Of a stretch of 64,000 nt of DNA, positions 10,988 to 20,960 are shown piece by piece. The notes below the pieces were generated by a model, which had not been told where the DNA came from, did not search any database, and saw only the letters and a program-made list of their open reading frames with translations. The position numbers were made by a program, and so were the translations under genes. The DNA is from Chanos chanos (lineage: Eukaryota > Chordata > Actinopteri > Gonorynchiformes > Chanidae), in the NCBI RefSeq assembly GCF_902362185.1, contig NC_044495.1:36699711-36763710 (forward strand), read 5' to 3'. Position 1 is the stretch's first letter. Each line of letters opens with the position of its first letter.

Positions 10988-11745
10988 CTAGGCTTTTGTC
11001 AGTGTTGTTGTTGACAGCATTGTTGTATTGGCTTTTGTTGTGTTTGTTGGTGCTGTATTCGTTGGTGAGGCTGCACTCTTCCTCTTGTCCACTGTAGCGA
11101 CATGACCACTGACCCAGCTGGCTTCTGGGTCCACACAGATCCTGTTCCCTCCAATCGTCTCAAACCTGCAGCAGATGATAAAAACACAATCATGCTGTGT
11201 GAACAGAAAAACACACACAAATATAGACCATGAAAACTATTATTCAAGATTACATGGCTAAAAAGGACAATAGAGCCCTTCTGCATCCCTTGCAGTGGTA
11301 TGTAACATGGATAAAACATGACAGTCCTTTCCCCCAAATTTGCTCCCATTCATTCACATTTGCCACCACAGAAGAATTTCAAGTCTAAATGCTTTACAGA
11401 AAAGGGAATACTTACACAATGGCTTTTTTTGGGCAGTTACTGCTGGTCCAACTGTAAGATACCACCTTCCTCAGAGGGATCCTCATGGTTGAAAATTTAG
11501 AACAGCAGGAAGAGCTGTTTGGTCCTTGAATACCAACTGGAAATGAACATGCACCATATTAGACCCAGGAGACATCTTCTCACATCTTTAATGGCAGTTA
11601 CAGTGACAATTATGTACCTCAGATACTACTGTAAGTTATTCTCTTTCTGTTTTTAAAGAGTAAGATATCATGAATACTCACCAGCAGAAGTCAGCTGCAG
11701 AGAGCAGAGCAACACCAGAAGTGACAGAGTTATCAGCTTCTTCAT
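10988..11745 (-). CDS. CC chemokine, array copy 2 (class NSSSCC)
   Basis: Exons 11745-11682, 11536-11416 and 11165-10988 (64, 121 and 178 nt) encode 120 residues. The signal peptide is MKKLITLSLLVLLCSLQLTS; the core has NSSSCCSKFSTMRIPLRKVV, SSNCPKKAIV and GGNRICVDPEASWV, giving all four cysteines. The C-terminal tail after VDKRKSAAS is PTNTAPTNTTKANTTMLS and ends TLTKA; it contains N-x-T sequons and many Thr, so it may be glycosylated. Splice junctions are GTGAGT/CAG and GTAAGT/CAG with phases 1 and 2. Exon 3 is translated identically to that of copy 4 at 26.9 kb. TATATAA lies at 11857-11863; the kB-like site is not preserved. Secreted chemokine is the confident call; the orthologue is not assigned. 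Confidence 0.9.
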
Positions 11746-11856
11746 TCTTGCTGAAGTTTTCTGGTCTCACAGAGAGAAATATGTAGCTTCACACAACCAA
11801 TGGTCTCTAAGGTTGTAAGAGAAGATGGTTGTTAGGAGTAGCTCTTGTCTTGTCCA

Positions 11857-11863
11857 TTATATA
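11857..11863 (-). promoter_or_regulatory. TATA box of chemokine copy 2
   Basis: TATATAA on the minus strand, 112 bp upstream of the ATG. Upstream, where copy 1 has GGGGAATTTC, this copy has a disrupted sequence (GAACAGAATTTTTC), so the kB-like match is gone. Confidence 0.72.
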
Positions 11864-12182
11864 GGCAGAGGGATGGACTTGGAGAAGAGAGAAAAATTCT
11901 GTTCACTTTCATTCTTTGAATCCAACAGGACATCTGCGGTTACCGCATTCTGTGAACACCACAAAAAGTAAAAGCTCATCTGAGCTCTTCCTCTTTTGTT
12001 CATGGAACTTTTTCTTAGTGGCACTTATGCGCATGCATCAGTTATAGCATCATAGCAAATGTTCTTTCTTTTACAATAAATGAATAAATGACCTGAATCT
12101 TTTGTATGTACATGAATATTTTGTTCCACCTCCCAGACCGCAGTTCTCAACACTGAATTTCTCATAGATGTAGTGTCGCAGT

Positions 12183-12222
12183 CAAAGGTTTGGACACACT
12201 TTCCCATTCATGGGGTTAGTTG
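12183..12222. mobile_element. Short transposon-end scrap
   Basis: AGTCAAAGGTTTGGACACAC followed by TTTCCCATTCATGG resembles the AGTCAAAAGTTTGGACACACC terminus common on fish DNA transposons. The paralogous position near 28.09 kb lacks it, so it is a difference between two otherwise matching blocks. Only about 40 bp remain, too little to name a family. Confidence 0.4.
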
Positions 12223-12487
12223 ACTTTTGTGCAAGTGTGCGCATGTGCAGAACGGATCGGGCAGCAGGGATGGATTGGGCACTTACGTAGCCTACTACAT
12301 ACTAAGGCTATATGGTCTAGCCTGTTGCTCCTAGTCTCCAAACCTGTACAGAAACGTGGTAAACACGAGATGTATGAGGCTGCTGCCGGCGTAAGACGGC
12401 ATACTGTTTTACAGTAAAGTAGAAAGTAGTTGTAGAAAAAGTACACTCTAAAATAACGATAAAGTACAGTACGGCTGTAGTAAAGCC
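12223..12487. repeat. Unclassified 270-bp insert shared with 28.29-28.57 kb
   Basis: This piece (from TTGACTTTTGTGCAAGTGTG to ACAGTACGGCTGTAGTAAAG) replaces the body of a chemokine copy and occurs almost unchanged at 28.29-28.57 kb. No protein, inverted repeats or tRNA-like promoter can be seen. The insertion therefore predates the duplication of the block. Confidence 0.5.
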
Positions 12488-12740
12488 ATGAACCTCATTC
12501 TTGATGACGTTTTCTGGTCTCACAGAGAGAAATATGAAGCTTCAGATAACCGATGGTCTATAAGGTGTGTAAGAAAAGATGGTTGTGAGGAGTAGCTCTT
12601 GTCTTGTCCATTATATAGTGAGAGAGGTTAACTTGGAAATGAGAGAAATTTTCCTCACTTTGATTCTTTGGATCCAACAGGACATCAATGATCACCTCTT
12701 TTGAGGAACACAGCAAAGGGCCTTCCTCTTTTGTTCATGG
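12488..12740 (-). pseudogene. Chemokine promoter plus exon-1 stub (truncated copy)
   Basis: The minus strand keeps the conserved leader (CTCTGTGAGACCAGAAAACG) and TATATAA (12611-12617), with the first few bases of the signal-peptide exon, but the sequence switches to the unclassified insert immediately after. No exon 2 or 3 follows in register. A twin stub lies at 28.57-28.82 kb. The BEL/Pao element is inserted about 125 bp upstream of this TATA box. It cannot make a chemokine. Confidence 0.75.
12736..12740. repeat. Target-site duplication CATGG, left copy
   Basis: CATGG precedes the left LTR and is repeated at 20074-20078 after the right LTR. The unoccupied paralogous site near 28.81 kb (TTGTTCATGGAAAGACAAC) has it once. 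Five base pairs suits BEL/Pao integrases. Confidence 0.9.
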
Positions 12741-13197
12741 TATAGTGGCAAAATTTCGTTTTGTGTTCGTTATAATTAAACCACTTCTTTCACGTGGGCA
12801 CAAAAGGTAATTCTGACTCGCATCCGTATCCACTTGTAACTTTTATCATTCACCAGAGCCTTGAAGCATGCAACACACAACCAAGTCCCGGTGAATGTCG
12901 GCGTCGTTTATTTTCAGTTTCGTCAATCAAAGTCGTTGTAATTTTACAGAAAAGCGGTCAAAAAGCTGTTTGCTATAATGTGCGCACATGTCTAAGAAAA
13001 GCATTCACCTTGAAGCGGCGTCCAAACTTTCTTACCAACCTGATCCCACACATGCGCACCAGAGGATCCACAATCAACCAATCACAATCCACCGTTTGCA
13101 CTAATCCCGACTCCACAATTTACAGGCAGCACAAAAAATGGCCTAATTCAAACAAAACAATATAAACAAATAACAATAACAATATATGGCTCTTACA
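12741..13197 (-). repeat. BEL/Pao 3' LTR
   Basis: In element orientation it begins TGTAAGAGCC and ends CCACTATA. It matches the 19617-20073 LTR across 457 bp with one difference seen by eye. The purine-rich stretch AGGGGCTGGAAA directly before it in element orientation is the likely polypurine tract. Confidence 0.93.
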
Positions 13198-13401
13198 TTT
13201 CCAGCCCCTAATTGGAAGGCATGTAGACTGACAATTACTCAAAAATCAAAATAGAGCCAAATAAAATCTTCAGGCATTATGCATCAACTAACAACTAAGC
13301 AAATATCACACAAAAAATACAGAATGAAATCATTAAGCATAGTACATGTACAGAATGCACTCTTTTCCTTTTTTTTTAGGTCATACACATGACAGTCAGA
13401 C

Positions 13402-16400
13402 TCACGTGTCCACCTCACAGATGAGGCACAGTTTGTCAACAGGTCTTTCTAAAATGTTAGTCTTTGTCTTGATCAGCACACGTCGAACAAGTCCCTTGGA
13501 ATCAGGAATAACCTGAGTAACTCTTCCTAACACCCATGAGCTCCGTGGTGCTGAATCATCCATGATCATAACAATGTCTCCAGTGGTCAAGTTCTTCTTG
13601 ATCTCAGTCCATCTTTGACGCTCTTGAAGCAGGGGCAAATACTCACGCACCCACCGCTTCCAGAACAAGTCCGCAAGATATTGCACTTGCTTCCACCTTC
13701 GGCGAGCGTACGAGTCCTCCTTCTTGAAGAGTCCAGGAGGCAGAATTGGCTGTTTCTTCATTAGTAGTAAGTGATTAGGAGTCAGTGCTTCAAGATCTGA
13801 TGGATCATCTGTTGATGTAGTAAGTGGTCTGTTGTTCAGTATTAATTCCACTTCACACAATAGTGTTTGTAAACATTCATCACTAACTGTTTGTTCCTTC
13901 AGCACAGACCTCAGAACTTTCTTCACAGATCTGATCTGTCTTTCCCATACTCCGCCAAAGTGAGAACCAGCTGGTGGACTGAATACCCACTGAATTCCCC
14001 TTTGCATGAGAGAATCTAAAATCTTTGACTGGTTCCACTGTTGAATGGCATCGCGCAGCTCACGCTCAGCAGCAACCAAATTAGTCCCATTATCTGAACG
14101 CATAACGGACACTTGTCCTCTTCTGCACACAAAGCGACGGATTGCATTCAGGCAAGAGTCAGTGTCCAGTGAGTGTGCAATTTCAATGTGCACTGCTCTA
14201 GTTGTGAGACAGGTAAATAGCACACCATATCTTTTCACAGTGCTGCGACCTTGCTTCACGTCAAATGGTCCAAAATAGTCAACTCCAACGTTAGTAAAAG
14301 GTGGTTCGTCTGGTTGAAGTCTGTCTTTAGGTAAATCTGCCATCTTCTGTCCCAGAGCCTTGCCTTTGACTTTCCTGCAGATCACACATTTTGACAAAAA
14401 CTTCCTCACCACTGAGTTTGCTGAAGGGATCCAATATTTCTGACGCAGTTGTGAGAGCATGTACATTCTTCCACAATGTCCAATTTTCTCATGAGTGTCT
14501 TGCAAAATCAGTGTGGTGACATGCAGGTCATTTGGGATTATGGCTGGATGCTTTACATGTTCTGGCATTGCAGCTGCAGAGAGACGCCCTCCGACTCTCA
14601 GTACTCCATCATGAATTACTGGGTCGAGTTTTCTCAGATGACTACTTCTCTTCACATTATTGCCTTTCCTTAGCATGGATATTTCTTCTTGAAACCGTTG
14701 ACCCTGGCTGAACATGATAATCTCTGTTTCTGCTTGCATCAGGTCCTTTACTGTGAGAGCAGTCTTCGTTTTTGTTAACTTGTTATCTTGTCTATTCTGG
14801 TTGACCCTTGTCCGTTCATAACTGAGATTTGTTTGTGAATGTTCATTCTTTTTTCTACAGAATTGTAAAAGCAGGTCTTTGAGTTTGAGAAACCATGCCA
14901 CAGCTCTTTTCAATCGGTACCAGCTGGAGTAATGGTTAATCAGTTTGTTCACAGCATCTATGTCTTCAGCTGCTTGCATGAAATGTACTTTGGCTGTATG
15001 TCTCACCTCATTGTCATCTTCAAGCTTTGCCTCATCAGGTCTTTTTGGCCATTGGCATTCTGGTTCTTTCAGGAAAGCTGGACCATGAAACCAGCTCAGG
15101 TTCTTCATGAACTTGGCAGATGTAAGCCCTCTGGATGCACAGTCAGCTGGATTAATTGAAGTGTTAACATATTTCCATTGCTGAGGCCTGGTTGCCTCTC
15201 TGATGGTGGCAATGCGATTGGCAACAAAGGTTTTAAAGCGAAGCTTTTCATTTTCAATGTATTTCAGCACAGTTGTGCTGTCAGTCCAAAATATTGAGTC
15301 AAGAAGATTTATCTGAAGCTCCTTTCTCAGCATCTTGTCTGTGTTCACAGCGACTACTGCTGCAGTCAACTCTATGCGAGGAATAGTGTTCTGCTTCAGA
15401 GGGGCAACACGTGACTTTCCCATCATGAAGGCACAGTGAACACGTCCATCTTCACTTGTCAGTCTCAGGTAAGAGGCAGTTCCATATCCACCTTCACTCC
15501 CATCAGAAAAGTGGTGGAGCTGTGCAGTTGCGACGGGTCCAAAATCCCCAGGTCTCACACATCTGGGTACACTAACGTCTGACAGTTGGTGTAGCTCTTG
15601 TAGCCACGTGTTCCACTTTCGGCCTAGATGTTCTGGAATCTCATCATCCCAAGCAAGTCCTTCTTTGCACAGTTGTTGCATAAGCATCTTTGCAGGAAGA
15701 ATTGCAGGGGAAAGGAATCCTAGTGGATCATAGATTGAACTTGTGACTGAGAGAATTCCTCGTCTTGTGACAGGTTTGTCTTTAAGATTGATCGTGAACT
15801 TGAACGTATCTGATTCTACGCACCACAGCACACCTAAGGCTCTTTCCATAGGCAGTACATCATGGGTCAGGTCCAGGTCTTTTACATCCTTGGCTCTCTC
15901 ACAGCCTGGAATGGAGGCAAGCAAAGCACGACTGTTGCTTGTCCATTTTGTCAAGTGAAATCCACCACTAGCACACAATGCGGTGAGCGCCTTGCACAAT
16001 TCAACAGCTCGGGTCTCACTACCCACTGACTTCAAGCAGTCATCTACATAAAAATTTTTAAGAACTGTATCCACAGCCTCAGGTGATGACTTAGAACGGT
16101 TTTCTTCTGCTGTTCTTTGGAGAGCATAACTGGCACAACTTGGAGAGGAAGTCGCACCGAAGAGGTGAACAACCATCTTGTATTCAGCCATGTCTTGAAT
16201 TAGGTCTCCCTCTGGCCACCACAGGAAGCGCAGTAAGTCAGTGTCATCTTCAGGAACCCTCACTTGATGATACATCGCTTCAATATCGGCGATCATAGCG
16301 ACTGTTTCTTGTCTGAAGCGTGTCAACACTCCGACAAGTGAGTTGGTTAAGTCTGGCCCTGGTAGAAGCTCACTGTTCAAAGAAACTCCTTGATAGCTGG

Positions 16401-19400
16401 CCGCACAGTCAAACACCACGCGCAGCTTCTTCTTTTGTGGATGGTATACTCCATGGTGGGGAATATACCATACTTTACCATCCTGGCGGTTCAGTTGCAT
16501 CATTGGTACTTTGGCTGCATATCCTTTGTTCAACATGTCACTCATAAAGCTGGTGTATTCTTCATGGAACACAGGATTCCTTTTCAACTTCTTCTTGAGA
16601 TTTAGTGCCCGCTGCAACACGACACTTCGGTTGTTTGGCATTTGAACACTCGTTTTCTTCATGGGAAGGCTTATGTAGTAATGTCCATTCATAAGATGTG
16701 CAGAGCTTGACACAGAGTCCATGAAGTAGTGGTCCTCTTGTGACATCTCTGACTTGTCATTACAGTTTCGTTCAGGAAAGTCATGATTATATTGTTGTAT
16801 GAGAAGTTGTTCCACATTGTCAATGGCGATTGTGTTAACAGCAGCAAATGATTGTGCATTCTCACCCACTGTGGTGTCTGTCTCTCTGAGTGGACCGTTA
16901 AGAATCCATCCAAGTGCCGTCTTCACAGCATATGGTCCATTATCAGTGCTAGGGATCACTTTCCATGGCTCCAGGACTTTGTATTCTTTAGTTCCAATTA
17001 GAAGTTCAACTTCAGCATTAATGTGAGGCAACCTTACTTCACTGAGGTGTGGCCACTTGTCAACCTCCGTTTGTAGCGGAACATTTTCCCTAGACACAGG
17101 AATGCTTCTCTGTGTAAAGACCTTGGATAGCTCAATGAAGTTGTTTTCGTCTAGACTGCTGACTTCCAAATCAGTGAGGATGTAGCTCTGTACGCGCCTT
17201 TTAGAACTGATCGTGCTCAACATAAGCTCAGTTCTTCTGCCTTGAACATTCAACCTCTTTGCTAGTGCCTCGGTGCAGAATGTTGCAGAGCTGCCAGGGT
17301 CCATGAACGCGTAGGCCTCCACAGCTTTGTCACTCTTTTTAGATTTAACTTTAACAGGCACAATAGCAAGCACACAACTGTCTCCAGCCCCGGTAAAGGC
17401 ACTTGTCTCTTGAAGGAGAGCTGCTGGTGTACTGGCGGTACTGCTTTTACTGACCTCAGTTTCAGTTGTCTTCTCTTTAACATCTTTATCCTGCTTTGAG
17501 AAGTGCAGCATACTGGGATGTTTCAGAGAACACATCTCACATGACATCTTCTTTGTACATTCCTTGCTCAGATGACCTTTAACCAGGCAACCAAAGCAAA
17601 GTCCATTTCTTTTCAGGAACTCTACTCTGTCCTTATGTGATTTCTCTCTAATTTTGCGACATTCTTCCAGCGCATGATTCTTCTCACAAAACAAGCAGGG
17701 CTTTGTAAAGGCACTGTTGAATGACACATCAGATTTTGACTTTGATGGCTCACTTTTCTCAGAGCTTTGTTTAACTTGTTCAACATTAGTAGCAAAGCTA
17801 CTTCCTCGCCTTCCTTCTTTCTTTGGCTTGTTTCCTTGTTGAAACTTCTTTGTGTCCTTCTTGTCAGCTGTTACTAAGTCAAGATCTCCAAAGAGTGGAT
17901 CGGACATAATCTTTGCTTGGCGTTCAACAAAGTCCACCAATTCTGTGAACCTGGCTCTTCTCTGACACTGCTCATGGATGTCATATGCATGAACTCTCCA
18001 CCGCTCTCTTATCTTAAATGGCAGCTTTGAAATTATGGCCCTCATATTTGTGGGACTATCCATCTCTTCCATGTAGTCAATATCTTCCATGGCGTTGCGA
18101 CAGCTCACCAGGAACAATGAGAAAGCACTTAAAGCCTTTTCATCTTCAGCCTTTATTTGAGACCACTTGGATGCCTTTTCAATCAATGCTGTAGCAACCT
18201 TCAGCTCGTTTCCATATTTATCTTCAAGCAGCCTCATAGCTTTTGCATACCCACGATGTTCAGGCATATGTTGACAACTCTTCACAAGGTCTCGTGGTTC
18301 ACCTCTGGTGTACTGCTCCAAAAAGTATAACTTGTCAGCGTCGCTGTCAGCTCTAGAACCAATGGCATGGACAAAGGCTCTCATAAAAGATCGGTACTCC
18401 AGTGGGTCCCCATGAAACACTGGCACATCTCTTTGGGGTAAACGAAACACTTGTTGGTTCTTTGCAAGCATCTCTGCAATGTCCGCTTGTCTTTGTATCA
18501 ATCGATATATCTCTCTCCCATCGTCATGTTGTGGTGAGTCTCTGAGTTGACCACGCACCTGGACTGGAGTTTTTGTCTGCTTGGGTACAGCTCCAGATGA
18601 TGCACCAAGATCAACGTTCACTGTCAATGAAGTCTTCTCAGTGTGTTTCAGCTTGGAGGATGGTAAGGTTTGCACATAATGATGTCCATCACCATCTTTA
18701 GAGAAGTGAGATGTTGTTACTGCAGGCTTGTTCATGCTCACTTGGGACTGCCGTCCTTCACACTCTCCATACACCTTCATTTTAGCAGTGGAAACTGCAA
18801 GAGCCGTTTCAATTTCCAGCATTTCTTTTGCAGCTTTAATTTCAGCTTCTCTCATCTCCAATGCCTGTTTCTCTTTTAACGCTGCAGCCTTAGCCATCAA
18901 AGCAGCTCTGTTGGCTTCTTCTTTCATGCGTGCTGTGAATGCAGATGACACTTTTGACACCCTAGATGCACTGTCCATTGACACTCTAGATACACTATCC
19001 ATTGGTGTTATCTCTTCATCACATACTTGTGCATCAATCCATTTCTGAACTTTAGTCATGAATTGTAAGCATTGATCTGCCTTTGGCTGAAACCATAACT
19101 GTTGATCAGCCTCCTTTTCATCATCGTTGAGATATAACAGCACTGAATAATTCAATTCGATAAACTCGTCATAAAGTCGCTTGTAAACTTTCATTTCCTC
19201 TTGAACAACATCATTTAAATGCGGCAAACTTTCATCGTCCAAAAGCCTCTCAATTTCGTTTGATTTTCCCGTCATTTGTCTTAATTTACCTCTTCTTGCG
19301 GTTGTGAAACGATGAAATCTTTCCTCCACACCCTTAGCCGTCAGCACCCTGTGGCGGTCATCACGAACATTCACAGCCTCATTTTCCATTTCGTCTGCCA

Positions 19401-19401
19401 T
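13402..19401 (-). CDS. BEL/Pao gag-pol polyprotein (1999 aa)
   Basis: One frame from the ATG at 19401 to the stop at 13402. Approximate domain order by residue: N-terminal coiled-coil-rich region (1-300); DUF1759-type gag block (about 320-470, PVFHGDPLEYRSFMRAF); Cys/His zinc knuckles (about 567-630, CFGCLVKGHLSKEC); DUF1758-type aspartic protease (about 700, FMDPGSSATFC); reverse transcriptase (about 1000-1150, with FYVDD near 1118); Pao-type RNase H region (about 1297, HHFSDGSEGGYG); integrase zinc-binding H2C2 (about 1640, KIGHCGRMYML); integrase core (GVDYFGPF, RSDNGTN, GGVWERQIRS); and a C-terminal DUF5641 domain (about 1900-1997). Single-frame gag-pol is usual for this superfamily. It is element-encoded, not a host gene. 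Confidence 0.96.
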   Translation of the reverse strand: MADEMENEAVNVRDDRHRVLTAKGVEERFHRFTTARRGKLRQMTGKSNEIERLLDDESLPHLNDVVQEEMKVYKRLYDEFIELNYSVLLYLNDDEKEADQQLWFQPKADQCLQFMTKVQKWIDAQVCDEEITPMDSVSRVSMDSASRVSKVSSAFTARMKEEANRAALMAKAAALKEKQALEMREAEIKAAKEMLEIETALAVSTAKMKVYGECEGRQSQVSMNKPAVTTSHFSKDGDGHHYVQTLPSSKLKHTEKTSLTVNVDLGASSGAVPKQTKTPVQVRGQLRDSPQHDDGREIYRLIQRQADIAEMLAKNQQVFRLPQRDVPVFHGDPLEYRSFMRAFVHAIGSRADSDADKLYFLEQYTRGEPRDLVKSCQHMPEHRGYAKAMRLLEDKYGNELKVATALIEKASKWSQIKAEDEKALSAFSLFLVSCRNAMEDIDYMEEMDSPTNMRAIISKLPFKIRERWRVHAYDIHEQCQRRARFTELVDFVERQAKIMSDPLFGDLDLVTADKKDTKKFQQGNKPKKEGRRGSSFATNVEQVKQSSEKSEPSKSKSDVSFNSAFTKPCLFCEKNHALEECRKIREKSHKDRVEFLKRNGLCFGCLVKGHLSKECTKKMSCEMCSLKHPSMLHFSKQDKDVKEKTTETEVSKSSTASTPAALLQETSAFTGAGDSCVLAIVPVKVKSKKSDKAVEAYAFMDPGSSATFCTEALAKRLNVQGRRTELMLSTISSKRRVQSYILTDLEVSSLDENNFIELSKVFTQRSIPVSRENVPLQTEVDKWPHLSEVRLPHINAEVELLIGTKEYKVLEPWKVIPSTDNGPYAVKTALGWILNGPLRETDTTVGENAQSFAAVNTIAIDNVEQLLIQQYNHDFPERNCNDKSEMSQEDHYFMDSVSSSAHLMNGHYYISLPMKKTSVQMPNNRSVVLQRALNLKKKLKRNPVFHEEYTSFMSDMLNKGYAAKVPMMQLNRQDGKVWYIPHHGVYHPQKKKLRVVFDCAASYQGVSLNSELLPGPDLTNSLVGVLTRFRQETVAMIADIEAMYHQVRVPEDDTDLLRFLWWPEGDLIQDMAEYKMVVHLFGATSSPSCASYALQRTAEENRSKSSPEAVDTVLKNFYVDDCLKSVGSETRAVELCKALTALCASGGFHLTKWTSNSRALLASIPGCERAKDVKDLDLTHDVLPMERALGVLWCVESDTFKFTINLKDKPVTRRGILSVTSSIYDPLGFLSPAILPAKMLMQQLCKEGLAWDDEIPEHLGRKWNTWLQELHQLSDVSVPRCVRPGDFGPVATAQLHHFSDGSEGGYGTASYLRLTSEDGRVHCAFMMGKSRVAPLKQNTIPRIELTAAVVAVNTDKMLRKELQINLLDSIFWTDSTTVLKYIENEKLRFKTFVANRIATIREATRPQQWKYVNTSINPADCASRGLTSAKFMKNLSWFHGPAFLKEPECQWPKRPDEAKLEDDNEVRHTAKVHFMQAAEDIDAVNKLINHYSSWYRLKRAVAWFLKLKDLLLQFCRKKNEHSQTNLSYERTRVNQNRQDNKLTKTKTALTVKDLMQAETEIIMFSQGQRFQEEISMLRKGNNVKRSSHLRKLDPVIHDGVLRVGGRLSAAAMPEHVKHPAIIPNDLHVTTLILQDTHEKIGHCGRMYMLSQLRQKYWIPSANSVVRKFLSKCVICRKVKGKALGQKMADLPKDRLQPDEPPFTNVGVDYFGPFDVKQGRSTVKRYGVLFTCLTTRAVHIEIAHSLDTDSCLNAIRRFVCRRGQVSVMRSDNGTNLVAAERELRDAIQQWNQSKILDSLMQRGIQWVFSPPAGSHFGGVWERQIRSVKKVLRSVLKEQTVSDECLQTLLCEVELILNNRPLTTSTDDPSDLEALTPNHLLLMKKQPILPPGLFKKEDSYARRRWKQVQYLADLFWKRWVREYLPLLQERQRWTEIKKNLTTGDIVMIMDDSAPRSSWVLGRVTQVIPDSKGLVRRVLIKTKTNILERPVDKLCLICEVDT

Positions 19402-19616
19402 TGTTCAAAAGGATTTCACGAAGTTTCAGCTGATTCACTCACAGTAGATTGTATCGGTTGAAACAAGTGTCTTCGGTCTTGGCACAGCACAAATATTCAC
19501 AATTCCATCCAAATAAACTCCTTTTCGTTCAGTTAACGAGCAGCATTGCACATCTCGTTTGGTTAACACGTTCGTTGCTTCTTAGTTACTCTTCATAGCA
19601 AGCTTTTTGACTTGAA

Positions 19617-20073
19617 TATAGTGGCAAAATTTCGTTTTGTGTTCGTTATAATTAAACCACTTCTTTCACGTGGGCACAAAAGGTAATTCTGACTCGCATC
19701 CGTATCCACTTGTAACTTTTATCATTCACCAGAGCCTTGAAGCATGCAACACACAACCAAGTCCCGGTGAATGTCGGCGTCGTTTATTTTCAGTTTCGTC
19801 AATCAAAGTCGTTGTAATTTTACAGAAAAGCGGTCAAAAAGCTGTTTGCTATAATGTGCGCACATGTCTAAGAAAAGCATTCACCTTGAAGCGGCGTCCA
19901 AACTTTCTTACCAACCAGATCCCACACATGCGCACCAGAGGATCCACAATCAACCAATCACAATCCACCGTTTGCACTAATCCCGACTCCACAATTTACA
20001 GGCAGCACAAAAAATGGCCTAATTCAAACAAAACAATATAAACAAATAACAATAACAATATATGGCTCTTACA
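19617..20073 (-). repeat. BEL/Pao 5' LTR
   Basis: The right-hand LTR on the plus strand, which is the upstream LTR for the minus-strand element. It would hold the element's promoter. Followed on the plus strand by the CATGG duplication at 20074-20078, after which the chemokine-array spacer resumes (AAAGGCAACTTTTCGGG). Confidence 0.93.
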
Positions 20074-20164
20074 CATGGAAAGGCAACTTTTCGGGTATTG
20101 TTCTGCTTCCAGCCATGGACTGATTGTTACTTTGTATTCTCAACAGGTTCTTCCACTGTCAGCC

Positions 20165-20960
20165 TTTCTAGGAATGCCCCCCCCCCCTCCAGTGCCCCCA
20201 TGATTGAAATAGCATCGCTAAAGTGCCCTCTACAGTGGCGAAAATGAGAGGATGTGCCCTATTGGCTGCCTTTCACTAGAGAAAAAAATTATGGAGTGCT
20301 CTCTAATGTGCCCCCTCATGCAATAAATTATGATGATGTCCCCTCTAGAGCAAGAAAATACGAGAGCGTGTCTTAATGAGTGCCCTTCTAGTGGAGAAAA
20401 TGTGATAAGGTGCCCTTACAATGGTCTAAACTTGACGTTCCCAATGTGTGCCCTTCCAATAGAAAAAGGTGCCGTTATGAAGTGCCCTCTATGTCGCCCC
20501 TAGATGACAGTGTCCCAAAGGGTGCCCTTTCCAGTAGAGAAAATGGGATGCAGTGTTGTGTAGTGTACTTCTACAAGTGAGAAAACATGATGAAGTGCCC
20601 AATTAGGTGCTCCTCTACTAGAGACGTGCCCTTCCAGTGGATGAAATGTGATGCAGTGCTGTAAAGAGTGTCCCTACATGCATGAGAATGTGGGAAAGTT
20701 TCCTAATGGATGCTCCTCCAGTGGAGAAAATGTGATGTATTGCCATCTAGGGATAAACTAGAGGTTCGCTAGGGCAGCCTTTCTGATGAAAAAAAAAAAA
20801 ACTCATGAAGTGCCCTCTTAGATGCCTTTCCAAGTGAGAAAACACGATTAAGTGCCCTTGCAATTGAGAGAAAAAAATCCCAGTGAAGAAAATGAGATGC
20901 AGTGCCCTACAGTCTGCCTTACAACGTGCCCTCTAGGGTAGGCTTTCCCAGAGAGGGTGC
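20165..20960. repeat. Degenerate tandem array of AGTGCCCTC / GAGAAAATG words
   Basis: About 800 bp alternate between words such as AGTGCCCTCTA, CCAGTGGAGAAAATGTGAT and TGCAGTGC, with spacing of roughly 40-60 bp and heavy divergence. No open frame or inverted ends are seen. It begins after an array spacer at a C-run near 20180 and ends near 20960. It is absent from the matching spacers at 24.5, 28.9 and 30.9 kb, so it is private to this block. Confidence 0.6.

Larger units (their letters stand above)
12741..20073 (-). mobile_element. BEL/Pao LTR retrotransposon, looks whole
   Basis: A complete 7.3-kb element in minus orientation: two 457-bp LTRs (12741-13197 and 19617-20073), a leader of about 215 bp, one long gag-pol frame and a purine-rich tract beside the 3' LTR. 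CATGG target duplications flank it. The LTRs show one visible difference, so the insertion is recent. No breaks are apparent in its reading frame and no envelope gene is present. BEL/Pao elements move by reverse transcription of their own RNA and integrase-mediated insertion. It sits in the spacer upstream of a dead chemokine promoter, so it is unlikely to disturb a working gene. Confidence 0.96.
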
